From contig JAFCMP010000513.1 in assembly GCA_017506865.1 (NCBI GenBank), positions 310,001 through 374,000 of the forward strand: DNA of 64,000 nucleotides, in the 5' to 3' direction. The notes under the pieces are model-generated. The model worked only from the letters and a program-made list of their open reading frames with translations, ran no database searches and had not been told where the DNA came from. Source of the DNA: Tribonema minus. Its lineage: Eukaryota; Sar; Xanthophyceae; Tribonematales; Tribonemataceae. This document shows, in pieces, positions 1 through 11,607 of this stretch (its first letter is position 1; every line of letters starts with the position of its first letter). The translations under genes and the position numbers were made by a program.

Positions 1-3000
1 TGCGTAAAGGCCCTCGCCAACAAGGTGCGACTTGATCTTAAGCCGATTCTCTGGTCACAACCTTAAAAGTATATTGCTGCTGCAGCATCAAGGACGAGCA
101 CACATTTTGGCTCTACGACGAACTCGATGAACTTCCTCACGTGGTGTTTTGAGCACCTGGAAGCTGATGCACGTCACAATCATCCGCACTTCCACCCACT
201 CACATAAGGGGAAAAGCTGTACATGGGATTGCCGCAGAAAATGATCGTATGCCTTGGTTGTTGATGCTTGCTGGCAGTGCATCTGTATTATGTCAACACA
301 TGCAACGTTTCTACTGTTTCTGGCACTGTTGCCAGTTGTAAACTCTATTCACCACGCCATTGGCATTGGGCTGTTGTGTCCTGCACAGGGGGACTACCTT
401 GTGGTGTGCGCTGTGCGGGATCCGGAAAAGATGAAGACGGTCGCTGAGTGAGTACAATCCCTACTGTTTGCATGAGTGCAACAGCATCTGAACTTTCACA
501 ACCACCCAAACTGGGGGCACTTCAGCAGCAACTCGTACAGCGCCCATGTAGGTGATTTGAATTGAATGCAGGAATGCAGTCATTTTTCAACGTGTACGGC
601 TCTCGAGGTGTTGTTAGCCACTGTATCACTTCTCGGTTATGAGGTGTATGGTGATGGTGGCATTGTTATTGCTAGCATTGTCAGTACGTGACGGTATGAT
701 TCGCACACGCAAACATTGATCTCAGATGCAGCTTTATTCCTGTGTGTGTGACAACATGCAGGTGACGGTGGCTTGACTGCTGCTTTCTGGAGGCATCTAC
801 GCCGGTGATGGCATAACCCTTCGCCAGCCTACTGCCGCTGATGCTAAGCATGCGAATGTCATGTGCCTGGTTCCAACAAGACACAAAACTCATGCTTCTG
901 CTCTGACATGTTACGCCTGTTGCAGTGAGCTGGGCTTGCCTCCGTCCTCCTACAAGATCATGGAGCTGGAGCTGGCGTCGCTGTCCTCTGTGCGCCAGTT
1001 TGCCAAGCAGCTCAAGGCTTTTGCCGCCAACAGGAGCATTGACTCCCTGGTACGTACTTGCAGTTGTTTGATGCATGTACAGCTAGATGGACAGGCGCAA
1101 CAGCCTTTATGATGTTGTGCACAGCTTTCACGTCGCATGGCTCAAGTGCTCTGTTGTACGTTGTGTTGGTGCTTAGCCTGGAAATGTATGTTTATTCGTT
1201 CAACGTGCCATCAGCACTCGTGGACTGTGAGACTGGGCACGGCCCTGACCCAAAGAGAACGCATGTTCCAGCGTACTTGTCCAACGGTATGTACACCATC
1301 AACAATGATTGTTTACAACTTTCAAGCCAGGGCGTGGCACTAATATCAAGAACTGGCGAGATCATTGCTGCGTCTGCCTGCGTGGCACAGGTGTAAAACC
1401 GCTAGAGGGATAGCAAAACCGCAACAGTAATGCGTATGTATGCATCGCGCGCCACGGCTTGACATGTGAAGTTGTGACTGTTAAAAGAGGCGGCATGGTG
1501 CGCTTGCATGACTTACACCGTAGCATTGGTCTACGATTCATTCATACGACATGCCTTCAACGCATTTGTCAGACTGACAGCAATGCATCGTCACAACTAC
1601 ATCATACCTCGTTTGCATGATACTTCAAAGTACTACAATCCTCATTACGATTCGTTTCATATTTATCTCGTGGTGGCGCAGATCTGCAACGCGGCAGTGT
1701 ACCAGCCCGCCAAGCTCGTCCCCAACTGGACCGAGGATGGGTTTGAGATGCAGCTGGGCGTTAACCACATGGGGCACTTCCTGCTTGTGAGCCTGCTCAT
1801 GGACACCATCAAGAAGGCCAAGGACCCCCGCGTGGTCATTGTGGGCTCCATCACCGGCAACACGTGCGTGACTTTGCCGTGTGTGCATGTCACTGTTGAA
1901 GTTAAAGGAGGGTCGTTGTACGCTGTGGTGTTTGTGAAGAGCCTGTGAGTCCATGCAGGCGGCACCACTCATTCATTCAGCGCATCCGTTTCAAATGACG
2001 GTAGCTGAAGGCGCTGTAACAGGTCGTGCACGCGCTTGACTGCTTAAGCACAGTGAGCAAGCCTTGATGCGCGAAGTCATTTGCTGTATCGCTGTCGCGC
2101 CGCACCTTTCCAGCTGCCGCACAGCTCCCAGCTGCCTGATCTGACCACTTGCACATTGTGCTCACCGCATGCGCAGCAACTCCATTGGCGGCGGCCTCGT
2201 CTGGCCGCGCGCCGACCTTGGCACTCTTGGTGGTCTGGAGAAGGGAGGCGTGAAGCCCGTGGCCATGATCGACGGCAAGCCCTTCAACGGCGCCAAGGCC
2301 TACAAGGACTCCAAGGTGCGTATGCGCATGAGTGCAGGTTAGGGTCTGACTTGAGCGGGGCCTGGTGCAATACCTTAATCTTGAAGTAACGGATCAACGA
2401 CAAGGTCGTTGAAGGCTCTCGGACTCATGAGGGCGGCAAGGGTGCAGCATTAGAAACAACAGTACGTGGCATTAATCCCTGATTGCGAGACTTCATATTG
2501 ACTGCTGCTGGAGTCGTGATGAATGCAAACCGAGCAGACTAACAGCAACACATGTTCATGATGGTGCTTGTGTGTCAAGCTACAACAGATGCTGTGGCTT
2601 CAAACTGCACATGAGGCAACGGTTCTTGACTGACAGTGCTCACCACATCCGCCACCTGCATACAGAGACATGTGACTGTTGATCGCTGCCACCATTAACC
2701 TCACTGACACACGTGCTCTTTGCGTCTGCTGCCGCTCTGCCTCTTGTGAGTCATCAGGTGCTCAACATGATGACCGTCAATGAGCTGCACAGGCGCTACC
2801 ACAAGTCCACCGGCATCACGTTCACCTCCATGTACCCTGGCTGCATTGCCGAGGTGAGCACTGCAAGAGGACGACCAAGACTAAATGCGACATTGTGTTA
2901 GCGGCTCATGCAGTTCAGATAATTATGCGGTGTTGCACTTCAAAGATGGACTTCATCACTGCACCATTCAATCATTCACAACATTGCTCAATCATATTGT

Positions 3001-5656
3001 GTGATTTGAAATGTGCCCCTTGGGCAAGTGCACAGCTCACATGTGCATTCACGGTACAGTAGTATATTGCCTTGTGCATGCATGGCAACGGTCAGCCACA
3101 TTGTGTTCCTTGAGCTCCCCTCCCCCCTCCCCCCCCCCCCGGCAAGCGCGCAGCTGACAGCAAGCGATACAATGCTTTTGCTCATGTCTCACAGACCGCG
3201 CTCTTCCGCGAGAAGCGCCAGTGGTTCCGCACCATCTTCCCGCTGTTCATGCGCTACGTCACCGGCGGCTACGTCGGAGAGGATGAAGCAGGTATGTACT
3301 GGAACTAGGGCATGTATGTATGGTGTTGGCCAAAGAGGCGGTTCGGACTGCTGCTCGTTGTGTGCACTGTGTGTGGCGACGAGCAATCCATTATCGCTAC
3401 AACTGAAGCGTCAACTACGCATCTGCTGTTGTACCAAGTGCAAGGTCATCATTTGTGCAGCTCGTAACTTCCAAATGAGCAGCGATACGGCAGTGCTCAA
3501 GCAAGTAGGTGACATCAAGCCAGGTGGGCGCTCCAGCTCAACCCCCTTCTTAACTATCGACTGAGCCGACATTAATGGCATAGCAGGCGCACGTTCCCCC
3601 CAGTGCTTTTAGAGTTTACATGTGGCGTTGAACACATGGTATGTTCATGCGGCGATTGCAAGCCAGCAAAACAGCAGCGCCTATGTCACAAGTGTGAATG
3701 TGCTGAAAAAGGCATGTTTCATGAACTTTGCACAGCACCAGGCTCGTGGATGAAGATGCACTTGAAGTGGAACTACGAGCACGCGCAAATCCAGGTGCCC
3801 CAACACACACAGAGTTGTACAAACCATGCTGGCTGTGACACTTGCGATAATGGCTCCGAGCCTTGATGCTTCTCAATACCCACGGTCCGCAATACTCAGG
3901 CTGCAGTCATGCATGTCCAAGAGGTTCTCATTGCACATTAAGTTTGACTCATGCGCAGTTGAAGTTTGCTAACACCCCGATGTGGATGGCTGCTGTGCAC
4001 TGCCTTTCCAGGCGAGCGCCTGGCTGCCACGGTCGCTGACCCCGCATGCAAGAAGAGCGGCGTGTACTGGAGCTGGAATGGAAATGCCAAGCAGGTATGT
4101 ACTGCATGCCACACCTTGATGTAGCACAGTGTGAGACCAGGATGTACTTGCTTCAAGGGGGGGGGGGGGTTAGGGAGAGGGGGGAGGGGGAGGGCTTGGT
4201 AATACGCATTGCTCTCCAAGCAGTGGTTGTGAAGTGAAGTTCAACTTGTGCAAGCACTCCTACATGTGTTTGTGTTGTGGCAGCGGACTCTGCAAGAACT
4301 GCTGCGGTGTGTGGAATAGAAGTTTGGCGAGAATTGCTGCGGTGTGTGGAACAGAGCTTTGGCATATGGCTGTAGTGCAGTGCTTGAAGTTGCCGTACTT
4401 TCTACCTCAGTTGTCTGGTGGAGCCCTCTGCTGTAGCTAAACATTGGGCTGACTGCACAGAAGGGCTATGAAGGGCTATACAGCTGCAGGTACTCAAAAT
4501 ATGCACGGACGACTCCAACAAAGCCAGTGCCCAAGCCGGTGCTGGGAATAAATGCTACACTGTGAAACACAGAAAAGCATTCATCCTGGAGGTCACACAG
4601 CAGACGAGTGTTTTTTGAGATAAAGGCATTTATCACGTACGATCATGCCTGATGTCCGTCCAAGCCACACTGCATCAGCAAGCCCTTGCTTGCTCCTCAA
4701 TTCCCTTTTGTCTGACTTTCGTACACATGCACACCCCAGCTAAAGAGATCATGCACTGTCATCCCACCACATGATGCTTATCCACGCAATTCCTCACATA
4801 TACCAACCACTCCTGCCCTGTCTGAGCAGGTCGGTGTCCTGAAGGATGGCATCGTTGTGGGTGCGGGCGGCGCTGGCGGCGAGATGTTTGAGAACGAGCA
4901 GAGCGACATGGTCAAGGACCAGGCCAGGGCTGAGAAGATGTGGGAGCTCAGGTGAGCATCACCACAGTAGAGTTTACTCTGGCCGTGCATGTGGACAATG
5001 CAGAGGGTTTTGAAGTAAGCACAGTCAAGTGAGCATTATCCAGAACTACGCTGTACGATGTTGCGCATCAGATGGGCAGGGCGTCATTGGGCCGTTCGGT
5101 GAGAGCCTGCTTCAAGTTGAGTTTTAAACTTCACTCCATAGCAGCATGAAAGGGTCCGAGATGCAGCCAGGAGCTCAGAAAATGTGACATCTCAGTCGAG
5201 CGGCGCAACTGCATGCGCACATGTGGAGCATGGTGCACAGAGGCTGCAATTGCCAGGGAAGGTTGCGCGGTGCAGGTTGTGTCCAGCGTGCTGATAGTGA
5301 ATGCTACAGTGAAAGGGGAAGAAAAAGAAAGCAAACATGTCCCTCTCTGTTGCGGCCACAGCAAGTGAGCAACAGACGTCGCCAGACAGAAGCATGTGTT
5401 GCTCCACTTCATTGCCGTGTGATGGCGCACAGGCAGGCAGTTTCCGGATACAACGCACAGTTCAGGTCCGGTACACATCACGTTGAGGTCTCGTCTTCTT
5501 GTGGTGTCATGAGCTGCAGCAATTCCCCAATTCCCCCCCGGACACTGACTGTTCAGGCCACATCAATGTCATTAACGTTCGCGCTGCCTCCTCACTTGTT
5601 CTCTTTCCTGCAGCACTCAGCTGACGGGCGCCAAGTGGCCTGCCGCTGCAGTCTAA
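1..5656 (+). CDS. POR: Light-dependent protochlorophyllide oxidoreductase (partial, 5' end outside window)
   Basis: Reduces protochlorophyllide to chlorophyllide with NADPH in light, in the plastid. Ten exons are visible with matching phases: 1-24, 389-447, 926-1049, 1682-1863, 2177-2315, 2758-2853, 3195-3291, 4012-4094, 4830-4951 and 5614-5656 (TAA). All introns are GT-AG. Diagnostic stretches are [29 protein letters not shown], the short-chain-dehydrogenase active site YKDSK (YxxxK) at the end of the 2177-2315 exon, YPGCIAETALFRE and [13 protein letters not shown]. The Rossmann GxxxGxG start and the transit peptide lie left of the window. The exon at 4830-4951 adds a glycine-rich insertion ([12 protein letters not shown]) that land-plant and Chlamydomonas PORs lack. 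From memory this form is typical of prasinophytes and of algae with red-derived plastids. The protein ends GAKWPAAAV. An AATAAA at 6051 could serve polyadenylation. The family call is firm; the lineage call is inference. Confidence 0.95.
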
Positions 5657-7800
5657 GCACTGCTGCCTCCCCAGCGACAGCAAGCGACTGTGCTGATGGG
5701 CACAGTATTTTAGCAGATGATGCCAGCAAGAGGAGTGGATGCAGACAGTGTTACCAGTGCGCTTGCAGGCACACAATACTGGCGACTGTTTCCGCGGCAA
5801 ATGCAGAAGCATGAGGGGGGGGAGGGGGCGCAATGTGTGTGTGTTTCACTTTATGTCGGTGGTTTTTGTGGAAAATTTTCTTGCCGCATATGTACCTTCA
5901 CAAAGAATACCTACCTAGAGGGGGTGTGTCAACATGAGCACTGCTTCGTGGAGGCAGCGCCGAGTCTCAGAGCTGCCGCCCCCATGTATGATAGACCTTG
6001 CCTTCCAATGTGAGCGTCGATGCGGAATCGCCTAGAGTAGCTGCTGCTTTAATAAAGTATGCCTGCTCCTAGCTGCTACACATTTTGTGCATGGGTCTGT
6101 CAATTTGTATGTTTGTGACCATGCTCGTGTGATTTACGCTTGCTTTCTCTCAGAGCACCATACTGACTGGGGCAACGGTTGGGAGGGCGGGACGGGGTAT
6201 GTATTGTTCAATGTGCACTGTTTCTGTGCACGCACGTGCATTCAAGCAAAGTAGCTTTGTCAAATGTCAGATTGCACTGGAAGCAGCATGGCCTTGGCGC
6301 GCAAGAATTTACAGGCATCATGGGTATGTACATCAATCAATAAACGAAAATGCTGATGTGTGCACCGTGATTAATGGTGTCCAAGTTTGTGATATGGCGC
6401 ACTTCAAGGACTTGTGTTGTGTGCACCGTGATTATTGGTGTCCAAGTTTGTGATATGGCGCACTTGTGTTTCTGGCATACAGGTCAAAGCAAAGCCTGTC
6501 CAATGTTGTACCAGCAGTCCACACCATTACCATGGAAATCCAGCTGCTGAGGATGGCTCCGCAACGAGCACTTCGAAGCACATTCATGACGCACATGTGC
6601 TGGTGTGAGGAGCCGGCTGTCCAGTGCAAAAAGCGCGATGATCGCGGCGGCTAACGCAGCAAGAAAGAGTAACAGCAGCACAACACCTTTCTCCTGATTC
6701 ATGCAACTTTCATGGCAGGCCCGCTGAAAGCAGCTAGCCTCTTGTGTCATGGCGCTGACGCCTGGGCTATAGCATACCTGATACTTCTACGCTGCTTCTT
6801 CTTTCATGGGCGCCAACTGCTACAGCAAACACTTGTGAAGACGTGCCTTGTGCACGCTATGTAAACCAGCCATAGTCACGCTGACTGAGCAATTGCGCAC
6901 TTCAAAGGTGCTTCGTCATACACTTTGGACCTGGATGGAACAGTTGACACACTGCGTGTACTTGCTCAGGCATTTAATCGCATCCTACACACGTCCTGCA
7001 TGCTTTGACACTGTTCACCTCGTAGAATTAATGCAAAAATTCAGAGACTGTGAGAGCTGCACAGCTGTGTATACCATCTGTGTCCACTGCCCACGGGCAT
7101 CATCAGCGAGATCTGAGATTGTACATCGCAATGCTGGGCTGTGTTGCGGCGCCGGTATCCAAACTCCTAGGGCACAGCGCAGACTAGGCTGCTGCGTTGA
7201 CGCAAGCTTTTCGATTGCATAGGCAACCCGGCCTCCCTTGGGCCTTTACAAATACAAGTCCATACGTACATCGCAATGACCAGCGCAGCATTTAGGTTGA
7301 TGTGGCAACAAGCATGGGCTGCAGTTGCATAAGCTGCAAACACGTACCTGACAGTGGGCAGTGCCTTGAGGGCAACATGTGGCCCTGGGATGACAAAGAC
7401 CAGCAGCTAGGTGGCTTAGCTTACTGACTGCATGTTGCGACCAGATGTGTACCCTGAGACTTGTCACATGGCTCAAAACATTACCGTCAAATGCTCAATG
7501 ACCATCATAGACTCGTCTGCTGTCTTTGGCCTACTGTGCATGCTGCATGACGCATATCCTTGGCGACTTAGTCGTCATCCAGCACACTTGACAATACGAG
7601 ATAATGCAGAAGAATGGTCTAGACCCCTGGCTACATGGCATACATTCACGCATTGCATAGGAGCTCTAGAGGGCGAGTCAGGGCTGAAACAAGTTCTTTG
7701 CGCTGGGGTGTTGACGATGACTGCAGGCTTCTGTGAGCATGTGCTACTCGCACCACAATGCAGTGGCCAGGGTGACCAGTTGGCATGCACTTTAGAAGAT
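5657..7800. other. Non-coding stretch downstream of POR
   Basis: No recognisable gene. It holds the probable POR 3' untranslated region, with an AATAAA at 6051. The longest open frame (6848-7222, +) has no family features, no splice context and an unremarkable composition, so I treat it as chance. A short direct repeat at 6360-6464 is listed separately. Confidence 0.5.
6360..6464. repeat. Direct repeat, about 45 bp x 2
   Basis: The copies at about 6360-6405 and 6419-6464 share TGTGCACCGTGATTA, then GGTGTCCAAGTTTGTG and ATATGGCGCACTT. They differ at very few positions and are separated by about 13 bases. This looks like local slippage or duplication; no function is evident. Confidence 0.8.
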
Positions 7801-8013
7801 GTACAATGAGGGCTTTTTCGCGCCCTGAGCGAGAATTAATAAAAAGTACAATGAGGGGAGGACCCCGAGATGCCATTTGGCGGCGGCGGCGTTTGAGTGG
7901 TTGTCGTTGCGACACTTTCAGACTGTCATACGACACGTAGATTCCTTACAGCTAGATGCCAATCATCTGGGCTTTTTCGCGCCCTGAGCGAGAATTAATA
8001 CAAAGTACAATGA
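7801..8013 (+). mobile_element. Tandem pair of 5'-truncated retroposon copies with target-site duplications
   Basis: A short copy (7810-7845) and a longer copy (7855-8004) end alike: GGGCTTTTTCGCGCCC (a small stem-loop), GAGCGAG and an A-rich tail AATTAATAAAAA or AATTAATACAAA. The 9-base sequence GTACAATGA occurs before the short copy (7801-7809), between the copies (7846-7854) and after the long copy (8005-8013). That is the signature of two target-primed insertions that used the same site. The longer copy shares its body, including CCCGAGATGCCATTTGG, with copies near 28.8 kb and 42.8 kb. A common 3' end, variable 5' truncation and an A-rich tail point to a LINE or a LINE-mobilised SINE. The copies here encode no protein. 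Confidence 0.75.
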
Positions 8014-8238
8014 CCCCTAACGTAATGCCATCAACCAGCCAACATGCCTCACATGCATAGACCAGAGGGGAAGGTTTGAACATCTGCAAACAGACACAAC
8101 AGACGCAAGAGGCTCATAGTGTTGTGGTGCAGTAATCGAGTCAGCATAAAATTGCTGCAAGCGTCTTCATTTAGTAAAATAACTAACATGCTGTGCCATC
8201 GCCGAAAACCGCTACATGTTCTTCGGCATGTTGCACAG

Positions 8239-9594
8239 TCACCCATCCACACGTTGTTTCTTACTGCTGTCGCCCGGACCTCCACCCCAGGTACTGATCA
8301 TGTCTACTGTCATGCGCAGAGTGCTGTCGAGCTCTGAGTTAGAGGCTGCAATGTTCCGCAGCGGCTCACGCTCTTTGTACTTGCTCACGTACTCACGGAG
8401 CTGAGTCTTCAACTGCTTGGCAAGGTTGCAGTTCGCCATGTTACGCTCCTGTTCATCCCTGATACTGCTCTCGTCACACTCTCTGTACGCGAGGATCAAG
8501 GCGCGCTCGCTCTGCTCGCAAGCTGCCAGCACATCCTGCGGCTGGCGCACCTTGTTCTTCCAGTCGTCTACGACAACCGCAATTGCGTTGTGAAACTTCA
8601 ATGCGCATACTTCAAGGTCTGCGTGCACATCAACTTCCTCAATGTCAGGACTCTCCCTACCTCGCGGTATTGTTCGCTCTGCGATTGGTGCTGCACTGCC
8701 ATCATCATTAACCCCACCGCCGCCTCCACTGCTTGGAAGCAGTGAAGGAGGGGCATTAGCCTGCATTGGTGGTGCTGCAGGAAGTTGCCGTTGCGCTGCC
8801 GATGCGGCAGCATGATCCAGATTTACCTGCTGCTGCTGCTGCGCACTGCAGTACTGCGCAGGCTCGGGCACCTCAGACGCAGAGGCCCTTTGAATGCCTT
8901 CCATGCGGTCGCGATCGCCCCTTTCTGGCTGCATCTGCTGCTGCACGTGCTGCTGCGCAGGAGCACACAGCTGAGCCGCAGCAGGTAGACCAATTGCGGA
9001 GTTGCGATGCTGAGCAGTGCTGCTGGACCACGGCACTACCTGTTCCGGCGGATACCCTGTGGCAGCTTCACTTGCGAGCACGGGCACTGCGCTGTCTCTC
9101 TCGCGCTTCATCTGTTTGCTGCTGCTGCGCGCCTGAGCCGTGCCATCCATGGCCTGCTGGGCCATGCCGCCTGCGGAAGCGCGGTTGGCGTGGTACGCTG
9201 CATACGTGGCTGTGCTGCACAGCATGGGCACGCCGGGCATGCCAACTTGAGTGCTCTGCTGTCTGTAGTCCATGCTCTGCCATGCGGTGGCACTGCCTTG
9301 ATGTGGGTGGTACATGAGCATTGGCGCAAGCCGCTGCTGCTGCTGCTGCTGTTGCTGCTGCTGCATCTGTGTGGCGCGGACGTGCTCGTTGTGGACAAGG
9401 CTGACTCTGTCAGGTGGCTTTGGCTGCATTGCGGCAGATTGAGTGGCTCGTTGCGTCGATTGCTGCGAAGAAATTGGCGCAGCTGGTGACTTCCTGGGAC
9501 TGTACTCACACGCAATGTGCTGCTGCTTGCACAGCTGACAAGGCCAGTCTTTGCTGCACACTTTGCTGCGCCTTGCGCAGTTCCAGCATGCTTT
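8239..9594 (-). CDS. Zn2Cys6 zinc-cluster protein, probable transcription regulator (5' exon missing)
   Basis: One large exon of 451 codons plus stop. It starts at a splice acceptor (TTGCAG at 9600-9595) and opens directly with a zinc binuclear cluster: ACWNCARRSKVC, then PCQLCKQQHIAC. The spacing CX2CX6CX5CX2CX6C fits the Gal4-type DNA-binding domain, common in fungi and known in some algae and amoebae. The rest is low-complexity, rich in Gln, Ala and Ser, with a poly-Gln run encoded by CTG/CAG triplets at about 9330-9365. It ends in a charged, probably helical region (about residues 330-420) and a basic tail (KKQR). No in-frame ATG precedes the cluster, so the initiator must be in an upstream exon that I could not place. 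No fungal-specific transcription-factor middle domain is visible. DNA binding is inferred from the cluster alone. Confidence 0.75.
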   Translation of the reverse strand, partial: KACWNCARRSKVCSKDWPCQLCKQQHIACEYSPRKSPAAPISSQQSTQRATQSAAMQPKPPDRVSLVHNEHVRATQMQQQQQQQQQQRLAPMLMYHPHQGSATAWQSMDYRQQSTQVGMPGVPMLCSTATYAAYHANRASAGGMAQQAMDGTAQARSSSKQMKRERDSAVPVLASEAATGYPPEQVVPWSSSTAQHRNSAIGLPAAAQLCAPAQQHVQQQMQPERGDRDRMEGIQRASASEVPEPAQYCSAQQQQQVNLDHAAASAAQRQLPAAPPMQANAPPSLLPSSGGGGGVNDDGSAAPIAERTIPRGRESPDIEEVDVHADLEVCALKFHNAIAVVVDDWKNKVRQPQDVLAACEQSERALILAYRECDESSIRDEQERNMANCNLAKQLKTQLREYVSKYKEREPLRNIAASNSELDSTLRMTVDMISTWGGGPGDSSKKQRVDG

Positions 9595-9662
9595 CTGCAA
9601 GGTGGCGGGATCAAGGGGTATAGACAGACAGCCGACAGACAGCCAAAGGATGCATCAGACAA

Positions 9663-9795
9663 ACATGCCAAAGGCATAGGCATCGGCACCAGAGGTCATG
9701 AACTTATGTTTGCCTAGGGGGGCAACTTGAAGCCAGTTGGTGTGTCAGCAGGTGGTTCACTGACAGGTCTTTGAGAGCGACGTCAAGACCTGAAC
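9663..9795 (-). pseudogene. Possible protein-kinase remnant
   Basis: Two short minus-strand peptides resemble kinase signatures. GLDVALKDLSV (about 9795-9760) recalls the VAIK lysine strand. GADAYAFGMF (about 9700-9671) recalls the DxYAFG segment of tyrosine-kinase-like kinases and is preceded by a pyrimidine tract and TAG acceptor. They lie far closer together than in a real kinase domain and in different frames. This is either a collapsed remnant or chance. It could also belong to a missing 5' part of the zinc-cluster gene. Confidence 0.2.
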
Positions 9796-10170
9796 TTGGC
9801 GCAGGCTGAGAGTCGTTTCATTGCGTGGGTGTCATTGTAGCAGGTTATTTGACAAGTGCGCTGCATCTCCACGAACTACATCTGTCAGAACTTGTCACCG
9901 CATCTAGTGGGCGCTTGTGCACACGCCTTGGCGCAGCAATCAAGGAAAAATGCGCTGGGATGACAAGTTGAAGCTGAAGCTCAAAATAAATCTAGGCGGT
10001 TCCGTCAGGGCCAGACCTAAATCAATCGATTGAGCTAAAGTGGTGACAGGGGAAGTGGTGGCAAATCTCAACTGCGTGCTCTTGCAAGCATTGCCTTCTA
10101 TCTTCATCCTGATTTTAATCCTCACTTCCTGAAGACTGACATACACAAGTCAGCCCAAACCCTCACGACT

Positions 10171-10217
10171 GCTTAGGGTTAGGTTAGGGTTGGGGTTAGG
10201 TTGGGTTGCTCTAACCC
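10171..10217 (+). repeat. Interstitial telomere-like TTAGGG patch
   Basis: Degenerate tract with TTAGGGTTAGG, TTAGGGTTGGGG, TTAGGTTGGG and then a single CTAACCCTG in the opposite sense. It is too short and degenerate to be a telomere. Similar patches occur at 14.0, 16.9, 24.8, 25.2 and 31.1 kb. Confidence 0.7.
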
Positions 10218-11498
10218 TGCGATGACATTCCTGCTGGACGAAGCACAACCGCAGTTAGCGTGATGGCTTGGCTCCCGCTGGCACACGACGACAAGTCATG
10301 GTGCGGCAGATGCCTGCTCTGCCGGTTTTGCGTACTACTATGGAATCACTGTGAAACACCAGTGTTTTACTGGCAAATCATTGCTTATGCGGTCCGCTTC
10401 TGCGCATCTAAAAGCATGCACTGGTTCAGGAGCGCTGTGACTTTGACACAAGATCCTGCTGAAACTGGCATACCAAGTTCATGTCCAGCACATCCTGCAT
10501 ACGATGCCTAGCTGCAGTGAGAGTACTGTAGGCGTCCCCGAATGAGCCGGGCCTGACAGTGTCAGAAGCTTGGCAGTGCCCAAAATGTGCAGGACTATGG
10601 CTGAGAAAGTGGCGTCGTTGGGCCACAAGCGGGTCTGAGCAGGCCTCTGCACGATGGCCTTAGCCCATCACTAAGCGCATGAGATGACATAAAGTTCATT
10701 AAAGGCCTTCGGGAGTGCCCCCCAACAGAGTAGAGACTGGTCAGCTGGCTGGGGCCGCAAACCTTGAACATATTAGACTGTGACAGGTGTAAAGCCACAT
10801 TCACCATCCCACAGTCAGCAGAGTAAACATGCTGCTTTTGAAGGCGTCATCAACCACTATCGCAGCAAGGTTTTACATGAGCTCGACTACTGACAAGCGC
10901 GAAGAGCTGCTGAAATGTGGCGTTGCGTTCATTTGAGATTATATTGATGATGACACTTTCTACCATCACTTTAAACCAGGGACTTTGGTAGCAGATACCG
11001 CAAAAATTTTAACAAAGAGGTTGTAATCGTGGTGTACGAACGTGCACATTTTGAACGTGTATGGTTACTACAATGCACTGAACGAAGCATCGCGCCATAA
11101 AATGGCTGTATGTACTGCGCTACAGAGCCGTCGTTGGGCATGTGTTCTGCCAACTGCGCGACCAACGCTGCATCAGACCTTTATTGTTTTTGAAACGCAA
11201 ATTCAGCTGACCCTGGTAATGCGTCTGCCCAAGCATCCGTGCACAACTGCCACCACAAGCCTGCTCCACAATCGAGCAAAGCAATACAAAGTGTGCTACA
11301 TCAGATTCTGCACATGTTTGCTGGTGAGCTTTGGCCACCAAGTTATCCACACACAGAAACACGTCCTGATCAGGTAGGCCTACACTAGTGGAGCAGCTGC
11401 AGCAGCGTATCAGGGCTGCAGTGGTGAAGCCTGAATGTCGTTTTTGAATGCATACTTAGTGTAGTAGCTCTGCGGTGCATGACCATCTCTCCACACAG

Positions 11499-11607
11499 CC
11501 AGGAGCCTACATAGAGTTGCCCATGGGAGCCGTGGAAGCCTTGTGGGAGGCCTGGATCAACTTCGACAGCGCAGCGCCAGTGCTGTTCGCATCAGTCCAT
11601 ATGCGAA
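11499..11607 (+). CDS. Candidate exon, unidentified
   Basis: After a good acceptor (CTCTCCACACAG) the frame reads PGAYIELPMGAVEALWEAW and continues INFDSAAPVLFASVHM to a possible donor (GAA|GTGACC). The amino-acid make-up looks coding, but I found no partner exons and recognise no family. Confidence 0.3.

Noticed and set aside
8766-9689. Plus-strand frames of up to 183 codons and further minus-strand frames
   Set aside because: They are shadows of the zinc-cluster exon, whose CAG-rich composition leaves other frames open.
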